From assembly GCA_028280305.1 (NCBI GenBank), contig JANQMC010000012.1, forward strand, positions 186,001 through 250,000: DNA of 64,000 nucleotides. The letters run 5' to 3'. The DNA is from Pelagibius sp. (GTDB taxonomy: Bacteria; Pseudomonadota; Alphaproteobacteria; Kiloniellales; Kiloniellaceae). Made by a program: the position numbers and the translations under genes. Shown piece after piece: positions 33,172 to 41,618 of this stretch (its first letter is position 1; every line of letters starts with the position of its first letter). Below the pieces are notes generated by a model. The model was not told the DNA's origin, ran no database searches, and was given only the letters and a program-made list of their open reading frames with translations.

Positions 33172-33798
33172 GTGATCGATCAAACAACTCTCATCACCTA
33201 TCTCGCCGTTCTTTTCGGCTTTGTCTTCATTCCCGGGCCGGCGGTCCTGTTGACGATTGCGCGGGCCAGCAGCTCCGGAACGCGTGTGGGTCTGGCGACA
33301 GGCCTGGGCATTGCCGTGGGCGACCTGATCCATACGGCGCTGGCCATCGTCGGCATCTCGGCGGTGATCCTGGCTTCGGCCTTTCTGTTCAGCCTGATCA
33401 AGTATCTGGGGGCGGCCTATCTGGTTTACCTCGGCATCCGCGCCATCCTTGAGAAGGCGCCGCTGGCCAACGGTTTGCAGACAAGCCGGTTGACGGCGGG
33501 CCAGGCCTTCCGGCAGGCGACCCTGGCCGAGGTGCTGAACCCGAAATCCGCGCTCTTTTTCCTGGCTTTCCTGCCGCAGTTCGTGCAGCCGGAAAACGGC
33601 GCCGTGGCCCTGCAACTGGCGATCCTCGGCGTGCTGTTCGTTCTGATGGGGCTTCTCAGCACCGTCGTCTGCGCGCTTGGTGCCGGCAGCCTGGGCAACT
33701 TCCTGCGCCGGAACCCGACCGTTCTGCGGTGGCAGGGCAAGGTGGTCGGCGGCATCTATTGTGCGCTCGGCATTCGCCTCGCATTACAGGAACGCTGA
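33172..33798 (+). CDS. LysE/RhtB-family exporter
   Basis: About 208 residues with six hydrophobic helices. The family signature FVFIPGPAVLLTIARASSSG is near residue 18, followed by LGIAVGDLIH and later LAEVLNPKSALFFLAFLPQF. These proteins export amino acids or related metabolites. I chose the GTG at 33172, which has AGGAA upstream; a GTG at 33151 would add seven residues. It follows the TRAP operon and ends 6 bases from the convergent marR gene. Confidence 0.88.
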   Translation: MIDQTTLITYLAVLFGFVFIPGPAVLLTIARASSSGTRVGLATGLGIAVGDLIHTALAIVGISAVILASAFLFSLIKYLGAAYLVYLGIRAILEKAPLANGLQTSRLTAGQAFRQATLAEVLNPKSALFFLAFLPQFVQPENGAVALQLAILGVLFVLMGLLSTVVCALGAGSLGNFLRRNPTVLRWQGKVVGGIYCALGIRLALQER

Positions 33799-33804
33799 AC
33801 GCCT

Positions 33805-34275
33805 TTAGTCCGCCGGCGGAAGAATGTCGCCGGAGCGTCCGGTGAGGTGCCTGAGGGCAGCCAGCAGACTGTTTCTTTGGGTCTTGTCCAATCCCTCGAA
33901 GAGCCTGTTTTCCGCTTCATCAATCCGGGTTCGGATCTTCGCGAACCAGGCCGCTCCCTTGGGCGAAAGCCGGTAGCCGATACGCCGGGCATCGCCGTCC
34001 TTACGCTCACGCAGCAAAACCCCTTCTTTGATCAGCGGCTTTAGAGTGGTCGTCAGTACCGAGGGAGCCGAGACCATGGCGGCGCAGACATCCTTGTGAG
34101 TCACACCGGGATTTCGCGATACCAGTTCCAAGGTCATGAATTGGAGCGGCGTAATGGCCTCTTCAGCGAAGACCTCGGCGAAGACCTGCTGGCCGCGCAG
34201 GAATGCGTGGCGGAAGAGGTGACCGCCGAGGCTGTTCAAAAGGCCGTAGTCGAGGTGTTTTGGCGCCGTGCTCAT
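33805..34275 (-). CDS. MarR-family transcriptional regulator
   Basis: 156 residues. A winged-helix domain spans about 30-110: LQFMTLELVSRNPGVTHKDV, then the recognition helix region VSAPSVLTTTLKPLIKEG and the wing ERKDGDARRIGYRLSPKG. MarR proteins commonly respond to aromatic acids and control their uptake or breakdown. It begins one base after the stop of dctM in the leftward TRAP operon, so it is the last gene of that operon. It may control one or both TRAP systems here. Confidence 0.9.
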   Translation of the reverse strand: MSTAPKHLDYGLLNSLGGHLFRHAFLRGQQVFAEVFAEEAITPLQFMTLELVSRNPGVTHKDVCAAMVSAPSVLTTTLKPLIKEGVLLRERKDGDARRIGYRLSPKGAAWFAKIRTRIDEAENRLFEGLDKTQRNSLLAALRHLTGRSGDILPPAD

Positions 34276-34276
34276 T

Positions 34277-35599
34277 TCAGAACATCGCCCGCATCAGGCC
34301 GAGAGTGATGAATGGGAAGGCGACCAGGATAACGATGCGGATCACATCGCTGACGATGAAGGGAGCCACGCCCCGATAGGTCTGCCCCATGGGTATGTCG
34401 CCGGCCAAAGAGTGGATGATGAAAAGGTTCAGGCCCACCGGCGGCGTGATGAGGCCGATTTCGACGACCATCAGCGCCAGAACGCCGAACCAGATGGCGG
34501 TTTCTTCCGGCGAGAGGCCGAAGTCGAGCGCCATGACGATGGGAAAGAAGATCGGGATGGTCAGCAGGATCATGGAAAGGGAATCCATGACGCAGCCGAA
34601 GGCGAGATAACAGGCGAGGATCAGGGTCAGCACCATCCAGGGGGAGAGACCGGACTGGATCACCCAGTCCGCGGCGGCCTGAGGCGTCTGGGTCAGGGCA
34701 AGGAAGGTGTTGAGCGTCTGGGCGCCGAGCACGATAAAGAAAATCATCGCCGTTGCCGAAGCGGCCGCCAGCACGCAGTCGACAAAGTCCCGGCGGCTCA
34801 AGCGCCCCACCGCCAAGGCATAGATGCCGGTCGCCGCTGCGCCGATGGCGGCGGCCTCGGTCGGGGTGAACCAGCCGAGATAGATGCCGCCGATGACCAG
34901 GGCGAAAATCGCAACTACCGGCCAGACGCCGACCAGGGTGCGCAGGCGCTGGGTGTAAGGGACGCGCGGGGCCGTACTGGCGGCGTCCGGCCAGAGGCGC
35001 ACGTAGACCGCCACGGTGATCATGTAGCCGGCAGCGGCCAGCAAGCCGGGCACCAGGGCGGCGGCAAACATCTTGATGATGTTCTGCTCGGTGAGGATGG
35101 CGTAGATCACCAGGATCACCGAAGGCGGGATCAGGATGCCGAGGGTCCCGCCAGCGGCAAGCACCCCTGTGGAGAGCGCCGGGGAGTAACGCAGTCGGCG
35201 CATCTCCGGCAAGGCTACCTGGCCCATGGTGGCGGCCGTGGCGAGCGAGGAACCGCAGACCGCCCCGAAACCGGCGCAGGCGCCGACGGCCGCCATGGCG
35301 ACGCCGCCCCGGCGGTGGCCGAGCCAGTCGGCGGTGGCGCGAAACAGGCTCTCCGACATGCCGGATTTGGCGGCGAACTGGCCCATCAGCAGAAACAGCG
35401 GCACGATGGACAGCGAATAGCTGGAAAAGGTGTCGTAGGTCAGCGACTTCATCTGGGCCAGCACGGGGGTGAGGCTGCCGGTGACGATCCAGGTGCCGGT
35501 CAGCCCGGTCAGCAGCATGGCCGCGCCGATGGGCATGCGCAGGAAGATGAGGCCCAGCATGACGGCAAAGGCCAGCCCTGAGAGCGCCAGCCCGCTCAT
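34277..35599 (-). CDS. dctM: TRAP transporter large permease (DctM family), second system
   Basis: About 440 residues with about 12 hydrophobic helices. DctM hallmarks: LRMPIGAAMLLTGLTG, SIVPLFLLMGQFAAKSGM, CAGFGAVCGSSLATAATMG and GILIPPSVILVIYA. I chose the ATG at 35599, which shares ATGA with the dctQ stop; a start at 35641 would run inside dctQ. A long antisense frame over this gene is a shadow. Part of dctP-monooxygenase-dctQ-dctM-marR. Confidence 0.93.
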   Translation of the reverse strand: MSGLALSGLAFAVMLGLIFLRMPIGAAMLLTGLTGTWIVTGSLTPVLAQMKSLTYDTFSSYSLSIVPLFLLMGQFAAKSGMSESLFRATADWLGHRRGGVAMAAVGACAGFGAVCGSSLATAATMGQVALPEMRRLRYSPALSTGVLAAGGTLGILIPPSVILVIYAILTEQNIIKMFAAALVPGLLAAAGYMITVAVYVRLWPDAASTAPRVPYTQRLRTLVGVWPVVAIFALVIGGIYLGWFTPTEAAAIGAAATGIYALAVGRLSRRDFVDCVLAAASATAMIFFIVLGAQTLNTFLALTQTPQAAADWVIQSGLSPWMVLTLILACYLAFGCVMDSLSMILLTIPIFFPIVMALDFGLSPEETAIWFGVLALMVVEIGLITPPVGLNLFIIHSLAGDIPMGQTYRGVAPFIVSDVIRIVILVAFPFITLGLMRAMF

Positions 35600-36144
35600 C
35601 GTTCCTCGCGGCCCCTGATCGCTTCGTTGAGGCTGCGCCAAACCGTGTAGAGACAGACCACGGCGAAGAAGGCCGCCCCTGGGAAAGCCGCCGCATAGGC
35701 ATAGCCGAGTTTCATCCCCAGGATCATGGTGGTTTCCTGATAGGAAAACTTGTCAAGCATGCCGTACCAAAGCCGCCAGGCGATGAGGCAGGCGGCAAGC
35801 GAGAGCAGGCTGTTTCCAAGGACAGTCAGGACGGCCTGAATACGGGGCGAAAGACGGGAAACAAAGATATCGACCGTAACATGGCCCCGGCGGTACTGGC
35901 ACCAGGGAAGGAAGGCGAAGACCACGACGGCGCAGCCGGCTTCGACCAGTTCGAAGTCGCCGGGAATGGGCCCAAGCCCGGCAAAGCTGAAACCCCGGCC
36001 AACAATCGAAATGACCGTCATCAGGGCGATGCCCGTCAACACCACCCCGCCCGCCAGCGCTAGGCCCCGGGCCACCTGGCCGATGACACGGCCGGCCCGG
36101 GCCTCCAAAGCGGGTGCGATCCCGCCTATCGCGCTGTCGTTCAC
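35596..36144 (-). CDS. dctQ: TRAP transporter small permease (DctQ family), second system
   Basis: 182 residues with four hydrophobic helices and the DctQ block CQYRRGHVTVDIFVSRL. The start is a GTG at 36144, three bases after the stop of the monooxygenase gene. Its stop overlaps the dctM start as ATGA, so translation is coupled. Confidence 0.88.
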   Translation of the reverse strand: MNDSAIGGIAPALEARAGRVIGQVARGLALAGGVVLTGIALMTVISIVGRGFSFAGLGPIPGDFELVEAGCAVVVFAFLPWCQYRRGHVTVDIFVSRLSPRIQAVLTVLGNSLLSLAACLIAWRLWYGMLDKFSYQETTMILGMKLGYAYAAAFPGAAFFAVVCLYTVWRSLNEAIRGREER

Positions 36145-36147
36145 GGT

Positions 36148-37401
36148 CTAGGCCGCAACGATCGATGCGCGAGCATTCAGGGATTCGACGTCAAAGCCGG
36201 CCAGCCTCTTGTATGCAGCGGCCGTCTCTTTGAGCTCTTCCCTGCTGAGCACCTCTTCGACCTTGTCGAAGCCTTGGGGCGCACGCTGTTCCACGATATC
36301 CAACACCTTATCCGGTCCATCACCGCGGTTGGCGAGGACGATCTTGGCAGTCGCCGGACGGCGCTCTTCTTCATAAGCTTGCAAGGCTTCCGGGCCGGGA
36401 CCTCTGGCCAGTATCTCCCGCGTCAGTACCCGGGCGTCAAGGATTGCCTGAGAGGCACCGTTAGAGCCGATGGGATACATGGCGTGGGCGGCGTCGCCCA
36501 GCAAGGTCATCGGCCCGAAAGTCCAGCGGGGCAGGGGGTCACGGTCGACCATGGGATACTCGAAAACGCGCTCAGCATTGCGGATCACCCAAGGCACATC
36601 GAGCCAGTCGAAGGTCCAATCCGTGAAGCGTGGCAGGAAATCTTCCAGGCGTCCGGGGCGGTTCCAATCCTCCCGGTTCCAAAGGGTTTCCGGCGGCAAG
36701 GCGAGATCGGCAATCCAGTTGATCAGCGAGCCGTCATCACCGTCGTCGGCGAGGGGATAGCAGACAAACTTGCGGGCCTTGCAGCCGGCCATGGCCATGG
36801 AACGGCCGCCGAGAAAGCGCGGCCCCTTCGTGGTTCCGCGCCACATCATAATACCGCCCCAGACAGGCGGTCCTTCGTCCGGATAGAGGGCCGCCCGCGC
36901 CTTGGAATGGATGCCGTCTGCGGCGATGAAGACGGCGCCTTTTTCGTTGCCGAGACTCGCGCCGGTTTCCCTGTCCATCAGGCCAACCTCGGCCCCTTCT
37001 GCCGTTTCCCGCCAAGTCTCTACGGCCACGCCGCTGCGGATTGCGCCGTCGCCCAGTCTCTCGCGGGCCGCCTCCAGCAGCATCATTTGCAGATGACCGC
37101 GGTGGATCGAAAACTGCGGCCAGTTGTAACCGGCATCCAGGCCCCGCGGTTCCTGCCAGATCGGTCTGCCGCCCGTAGAGAAATAGGCGACTTCCTCGGT
37201 TCTAAGGCCGATCGCGTCCAGACGGTCGAGCAATCCGAGCTCGGTGAGCTCACGCACCGCATGGGGTTGCAGGTTGATGCCGACACCCAGCGGCTTCAAT
37301 TCGCGCACCGCTTCGAAGACCCGGACCGGGATGCCGGCTTGGTGCAGGCTGAGCGCCAGGGTCAGACCACCAATCCCGGCGCCGGCAACAAGGACTGTCA
37401 T
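36148..37401 (-). CDS. FAD-dependent monooxygenase (PhzS/salicylate-hydroxylase-like)
   Basis: 417 residues. The FAD motif VLVAGAGIGGLTLALSLHQAG is at the very start (with a Gly-x-Gly-x-x-Gly), the DG motif AVFIAADGIHSKARAALYP is near residue 155, and the second FAD motif MTLLGDAAHAMYPIGSNGASQ near 290. The whole resembles PhzS-like and salicylate-type hydroxylases. It lies between dctP and dctQ of a TRAP operon, which strongly suggests the transporter brings in its substrate or a precursor. The aromatic substrate is not identifiable from sequence. Confidence 0.88.
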   Translation of the reverse strand: MTVLVAGAGIGGLTLALSLHQAGIPVRVFEAVRELKPLGVGINLQPHAVRELTELGLLDRLDAIGLRTEEVAYFSTGGRPIWQEPRGLDAGYNWPQFSIHRGHLQMMLLEAARERLGDGAIRSGVAVETWRETAEGAEVGLMDRETGASLGNEKGAVFIAADGIHSKARAALYPDEGPPVWGGIMMWRGTTKGPRFLGGRSMAMAGCKARKFVCYPLADDGDDGSLINWIADLALPPETLWNREDWNRPGRLEDFLPRFTDWTFDWLDVPWVIRNAERVFEYPMVDRDPLPRWTFGPMTLLGDAAHAMYPIGSNGASQAILDARVLTREILARGPGPEALQAYEEERRPATAKIVLANRGDGPDKVLDIVEQRAPQGFDKVEEVLSREELKETAAAYKRLAGFDVESLNARASIVAA

Positions 37402-37422
37402 GAGCTGCTTACCCGCTTTGGA

Positions 37423-38457
37423 CTACTCGACACCGGCATAGCGGGCGATCAGGGCCTTGGCTTCGGCGACCATGGCTGTGCCGTCATAGCCCTTGCCGTC
37501 CATTTCAGCGACCCAGGCGTCGACGAGCGGGGCGGCAGCGGCTTTCCAACGCGCCACTTCCGCTGGCGGCAGCTTGCGGATTGCATTCCCCGCGGCCTCA
37601 GCAGCCTGGATCCCCGGCGCGTCGCCTTCATCCATCACCCGGCCGACCCACTGCGACGTCTCGCGCCCGGAATTCGCGTCGATGACGGCTTTCAGATCTT
37701 CCGGTAGAGCATCGTAGCGCGCTTTGTTCATCACAAAGACGAAGAAGGCCGTATAGAACCCGCGCGAACTGTCAAAGTCGGTATGGCTGTTCACCAACTC
37801 CGCCACCTTCAACGGCTTGGCAACTTCCCAGGGAATGACCGTGCCGTCGATGACGCCTTTCGACAGCGCCTCCGGCATCGCAGGCACCGGCATGCCGACC
37901 GGCGTGGCGCCCATCGCAGAGAGCAGGTTGTTCACCTGGCGCGTCGGCCCGCGCAACTTCAAGCCCTGCATATCCTCAAGCTTGGTAACGCCGTCGCCTT
38001 TGACATGCAGCAGGCCGGGGCTGTGGACATGGGTCGCGATCACGTGGACAGCACCGAATTCCTTGCGCAGATATTTGTCATAGAAGTCCCAGGCGGCCTG
38101 GCTGGTCGCCTCTGCGGAGGCGGGCATGAAGGGCAGTTCGAAGGCTTCCGTGCCGGGGAATCGGCCAGGGGTATAACCCGGCAGGGTCCAGGCGATATCG
38201 ACCACCCCGTCCTTTGTCTGATCAAAGAGCGCCGGCGGTTTTCCGCCGAGCTGCATGGCCGGATAGACCTCGACCTTGATACGGCCGTTCGATTCCGCCT
38301 CGACCTTCTGCGCCCAGGGCGTGATGAAATTCTTCGGCACCGGCGCGGGAGCCGGCAGGAAATGATGGACCCTTAGGGTGACTTCCTGTGCCGAGGCGAG
38401 GCCGCTGACCCCAAAGCCCAGGGCGACGGCAAAGAGCAGCTTCAACAGATGCTTCAT
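37423..38457 (-). CDS. dctP: TRAP transporter substrate-binding protein (DctP family), second system
   Basis: 344 residues. A signal peptide (KLLFAVALGFGVSGLASA) is followed by VTLRVHHFLPAPAPVPKNFI, GRIKVEVYPAMQLGGKPPAL and the Arg-bearing QGLKLRGPTRQVNNLL. This belongs to the DctP group with a longer N-terminal lobe. Upstream GGGAGGAA gives a strong ribosome site for the ATG at 38457. First gene of the leftward operon. A perfect 15-base palindrome lies about 70 bases upstream (38525-38539). Confidence 0.92.
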   Translation of the reverse strand: MKHLLKLLFAVALGFGVSGLASAQEVTLRVHHFLPAPAPVPKNFITPWAQKVEAESNGRIKVEVYPAMQLGGKPPALFDQTKDGVVDIAWTLPGYTPGRFPGTEAFELPFMPASAEATSQAAWDFYDKYLRKEFGAVHVIATHVHSPGLLHVKGDGVTKLEDMQGLKLRGPTRQVNNLLSAMGATPVGMPVPAMPEALSKGVIDGTVIPWEVAKPLKVAELVNSHTDFDSSRGFYTAFFVFVMNKARYDALPEDLKAVIDANSGRETSQWVGRVMDEGDAPGIQAAEAAGNAIRKLPPAEVARWKAAAAPLVDAWVAEMDGKGYDGTAMVAEAKALIARYAGVE

Positions 38458-38524
38458 GACTTCCTCCCAGTTTGCGCGGCTGTTGATCAGCCGGGTTCTC
38501 TTCTTTTAAGCATGCAGGTTTATT

Positions 38525-38539
38525 GTTTATGACATAAAC
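38525..38539. promoter_or_regulatory. Perfect palindrome upstream of dctP, candidate operator
   Basis: GTTTATGACATAAAC is a perfect 7-1-7 inverted repeat in an AT-rich patch, 68 bases before the dctP ATG and 32 bases from the end of the epimerase gene. Size and symmetry fit a dimeric regulator such as a GntR- or MarR-family protein. The marR gene at 33805 is a candidate, but nothing proves the pairing. Confidence 0.45.
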
Positions 38540-38570
38540 GAATATAGCAACGCTGCCTTTGGTTCAAGCC

Positions 38571-39557
38571 TCACTCGACCGGGTAGGGGCCCTCTGCGAA
38601 GGTCTCGGCATGATAACCCTTGGCGCCGATCTGTCGGGCGAGTCCGCTCCGCGGATCGTCGCCGTTTCTCAAACGCTCCAGGGCATAGCCGAAGTTGAAG
38701 CGTGGCTGCCAGTTGAGCGCCCGGCGGGCGTGGGTATTGTCATAGACGCGGTCGATGCCGGGAAACATCCGCCAACCGCGTTGGCTGTAGAGGGCCTCGA
38801 AGTCCGGAAATTCTCGACGCACGACAGCGGGTGCGTCGCTGCGCAGCGCCGCAAGATCCTGTTTCGTGAAGGGTGTCGTGGCGGAGATGATATAGCGGCC
38901 AAAGCCGATCGATGCGGCGCTCTCCACTGCCAGAAGGTGCGCGGAGACGATGTCTTCCAGATCCGCCCGGCGGAACAGCAGTTCATTGGTTTTGAGGTTG
39001 GCATCCGGATAGGCGTCCCGCACTGCCCGGTTATCGTCCTCTTCGGGAAAGAAGCGGGAGGTTCGCAGGATGATGCAGGAAAGACCCTGGTTGCGGTGGA
39101 AGAGCTGGCAGAGGTCTTCCGCAGCCGCTTTTGTCGCCCCGTAGATATTCTTGGGGACCGGCACGGTGTCTTCCGTCACCCAGGCCGCGGGCGCCCCGGC
39201 GGGCGGAACCAAGGCGTCACCAAAGACGCTGGTGGTGCTGGTGAAGACGAAAGCTTTGACCCCCTTCGCAACGGCTTCTTCCAAAAGGTTGAGGGTACCG
39301 GTGATGTTGGTGTCGATGAAATCCTGACGGCTGTGGGTTGCAACATGGGGTTTATGCAGCGTTGCCGCATGAATAACGACGTCCACATCCGCCATGCAAC
39401 GCCGCACGAATGCGCGGTCGACGATGGAGCCGATATCATCGGTAAAGGAAGATCCGATGATATCGAGGCCGTGCACGTCATGTTTTTCATCGCGTAGGCG
39501 GCGCATGAGCGCCTCACCCAGATGGCCGGCGCTGCCCGTAATCAATGCCTTCGTCAT
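38571..39557 (-). CDS. NAD-dependent epimerase/dehydratase family protein
   Basis: 328 residues. The Rossmann motif ALITGSAGHLGEALMRRL opens the protein, the catalytic Ser/Thr region is FVFTSTTSVFGD, and the catalytic pair is YGATKAAAEDL (Tyr-x-x-x-Lys). ILRTSRFFPEEDDN is the usual region after it. It is an extended SDR. The substrate could be a nucleotide sugar or a small hydroxy acid. It lies upstream of, and on the same strand as, the second TRAP operon, but 113 bases with a palindrome separate them. Confidence 0.85.
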   Translation of the reverse strand: MTKALITGSAGHLGEALMRRLRDEKHDVHGLDIIGSSFTDDIGSIVDRAFVRRCMADVDVVIHAATLHKPHVATHSRQDFIDTNITGTLNLLEEAVAKGVKAFVFTSTTSVFGDALVPPAGAPAAWVTEDTVPVPKNIYGATKAAAEDLCQLFHRNQGLSCIILRTSRFFPEEDDNRAVRDAYPDANLKTNELLFRRADLEDIVSAHLLAVESAASIGFGRYIISATTPFTKQDLAALRSDAPAVVRREFPDFEALYSQRGWRMFPGIDRVYDNTHARRALNWQPRFNFGYALERLRNGDDPRSGLARQIGAKGYHAETFAEGPYPVE

Positions 39558-39635
39558 CGTTGCTTCAATCCCAGAAAGAGCGCCCCTTCCACCAGGCTAG
39601 GCGCAGGTGGAGACTGTCAAGCAGGCGCGGTCCGG

Positions 39636-40538
39636 TCAATCGAGTTCGGCTTTAAGCCAGGCTAACAGTGCTTTCACCTCCGGGCGCATCTGACACTTGC
39701 GGTGGCGGTAGATGGAAAGTTCCGATTCCAGAAGGACGCTTTCTTCAAACGGCCTGACAAGCTGTCCGGTACTCAGGAGCTCCTCGGCCGCGCGCTTCCA
39801 ACCCAGGCCGATCCCGTGGCCGCCCACGGCTGCCTGAATCATGACCGGATAGCTGTCGAAGACACTGCCTCTGTGGCCAACGCGAACGTTGTGGCCGGCT
39901 TTGGCGAGCCACTCGTCCCATTCAAGCCAGTCTTGTGCATCGACCTTGTGATGCAGCAGGCGATGCGCGGGCAGATCGTCCAAGGCAAGAGGAATTTGAC
40001 GGTCGGCGAGATAACCGGGACTGCAGACCGGGAACACTTCGTCGGGCACGGAAAAGACCAAGGCGTGCGAAGCACTGTCCCGCCCTGAAGTCTGAAAGGC
40101 GATGTCGAAGTCTTCATCCGACAGGCCCAGCGGCCGGATAGAGGCCGTGATGCGAACGTCGATACCCGGGTGTTGCCGGTTGAAGTCAGAAAGGCGCGGC
40201 ATCAGCCAGTAGAAGGCATAGCAAAGCTCCGCAAAAAGAATCACTTCACCGCTGCGCCGGTTACCACGGATTTCGCCGGCACCGGCCGCGATGCCCTGAA
40301 GGCCGGCGGAGACGCTGCGGCTGAAATCTTCACCTGCCGGAGTCAAAAACACGGCCCTTTGCCGACGCTCGAACAACCGAACCCCAAGGTCGTCTTCCAG
40401 CGCCCGTATCTGGCGGCTGACCGCCGCCTGGGTCACATGCAGTTCTTCGGCCGCCAGCGTGAAACTCCTCAGCCTGGCTGCCGCCTCGAAAGGCAGAAGG
40501 CTGGCCAGGGGCGGGAGGGATTTGCCGAGCTTATTCAT
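39636..40538 (-). CDS. LysR-family transcriptional regulator (GcvA-like)
   Basis: 300 residues. The N-terminal helix-turn-helix is LPPLASLLPFEAAARLRSF, then TLAAEELHVTQAAVSRQIRALE and LFERRQRAVFLTPAG. A LysR substrate-binding domain follows. The PPLASLLPFEAAARL opening is typical of GcvA/AmpR-like members. Divergent from the DMT transporter gene, which is its most likely target. A T-N11-A-type site, TTGCGTAATGCAA, lies at 40543-40555 just before its start. Confidence 0.92.
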   Translation of the reverse strand: MNKLGKSLPPLASLLPFEAAARLRSFTLAAEELHVTQAAVSRQIRALEDDLGVRLFERRQRAVFLTPAGEDFSRSVSAGLQGIAAGAGEIRGNRRSGEVILFAELCYAFYWLMPRLSDFNRQHPGIDVRITASIRPLGLSDEDFDIAFQTSGRDSASHALVFSVPDEVFPVCSPGYLADRQIPLALDDLPAHRLLHHKVDAQDWLEWDEWLAKAGHNVRVGHRGSVFDSYPVMIQAAVGGHGIGLGWKRAAEELLSTGQLVRPFEESVLLESELSIYRHRKCQMRPEVKALLAWLKAELD

Positions 40539-40542
40539 AACC

Positions 40543-40555
40543 TTGCGTAATGCAA
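40543..40555. promoter_or_regulatory. LysR-type box (T-N11-A with dyad)
   Basis: TTGCGTAATGCAA has the arms TTGC/GCAA and the T-N11-A spacing expected of a LysR half-site pair. It stands 4 bases before the regulator's ATG and 85 bases before the divergent exporter gene, which suits autoregulation plus control of the exporter. Confidence 0.45.
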
Positions 40556-40640
40556 AAAAGAGGAGAACTCATTTGAAATAATAGTTTAGCAGCCTTCATT
40601 CTTTACTGGAACGGCGAATTTCAGAACAAGGCGGCAAACG

Positions 40641-41603
40641 ATGACTCCCTCCAACGCGGACCGTCCGGATTCCATGCTGATTGGAATCAACATGATCGTT
40701 GCTTCGGTATTCATGCTGTCCTTTGGCGATGCACTGGTTAAATGGATCAGTGCCGAGCTATCCCTTTGGCAGGTCTTCATTGTCCGCTCTTTGTTCGCGA
40801 TCCCGCTCTGCCTGTTGGTTCTGCGCATTTTAGGGCAGCCGCTGACCGTGATGGCGGAAAACGCCGGTTGGGTCTTTCTGCGTTCTCTGCTTCTGGTTTT
40901 GATGTGGATTTTGTTTTACTTCGCACTGCCCAATCTCAGTCTGCCGGTTGCCGCAGCGGCGCTTTACACTGCGCCCCTGTTTGTCACGCTGTTTTCCGCG
41001 CTGCTCCTTGGGGAAGCGGTCGGGCGATGGCGCGGCGCAGCCATCGGTCTCGGTTTCTTCGGGGTCCTTGTGATCGTGCGCCCGGGAAGCGACGCTTTCT
41101 CCTACGCCACGCTGCTTCCCATCCTCTCTGCGGCCTTCTACGCACTCGCCATGATCATTACACGCGGCAAGTGCTCGGACGAGAACCCCTTCGTTCTTTC
41201 GCTCTGGCTCTGCGGCCTGCTGATGCTGTTCGGCATCGCCGGAAGCGTGGGGATTAGCTGGCTGGAACTTGCGTCATGGCGCGTTGCAGCCAATCCTTTT
41301 CTGCTGGGGCCTTGGGTGTCCATGGCCACTTGGGACTGGGCTGTTCTTGCCGCCCTCGCAATCTTGCTGGTAGCGGCCAGCGCGGCGGCCGCAAAAGCCT
41401 ATCAATCCGCCCCGCCGGCGACTGTCGCAACCTTCGACTACAGTTATCTGTTGTTTGCCATCTTCTGGGGGGCTGTCTTGTTTTCGGATCTGCCCGACGG
41501 TCCTACCCTCGTCGGCATGATCATGATCGTTGCTGCCGGCTTCATGGTGATCCAGCGCTCCGGCAAAAAAAGAGGGCTTGCTTCGCTAGACGCGTCGAAT
41601 TGA
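40641..41603 (+). CDS. DMT-family transporter with EamA domains
   Basis: 320 residues with about ten hydrophobic helices arranged as two EamA repeats. The first repeat begins INMIVASVFMLSFGDALVKWI, and the second starts after YATLLPILSAAFYALAMI. ATVATFDYSYLLFAIFWGAV is the usual late helix pair. These are metabolite exporters. AAGGCGG precedes the ATG. Divergent from the LysR gene, so probably under its control. Confidence 0.88.
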   Translation: MTPSNADRPDSMLIGINMIVASVFMLSFGDALVKWISAELSLWQVFIVRSLFAIPLCLLVLRILGQPLTVMAENAGWVFLRSLLLVLMWILFYFALPNLSLPVAAAALYTAPLFVTLFSALLLGEAVGRWRGAAIGLGFFGVLVIVRPGSDAFSYATLLPILSAAFYALAMIITRGKCSDENPFVLSLWLCGLLMLFGIAGSVGISWLELASWRVAANPFLLGPWVSMATWDWAVLAALAILLVAASAAAAKAYQSAPPATVATFDYSYLLFAIFWGAVLFSDLPDGPTLVGMIMIVAAGFMVIQRSGKKRGLASLDASN

Positions 41604-41618
41604 ACGCCACATAGACAG

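Noticed and set aside
34268..35581. 437-residue open frame on the plus strand
   Set aside because: It is antisense to dctM, which has full family homology. The composition is His/Gln/Gly/Asp-rich with no recognisable domain, a GC-rich shadow.
34272..35702. 476-residue frame on the minus strand overlapping dctM
   Set aside because: Same strand but a different frame from dctM; Arg/Pro/His-rich composition and no homology.
36274..37707. 477-residue open frame on the plus strand
   Set aside because: It runs antisense to the flavin monooxygenase and dctP genes and shows no domain; a shadow frame.
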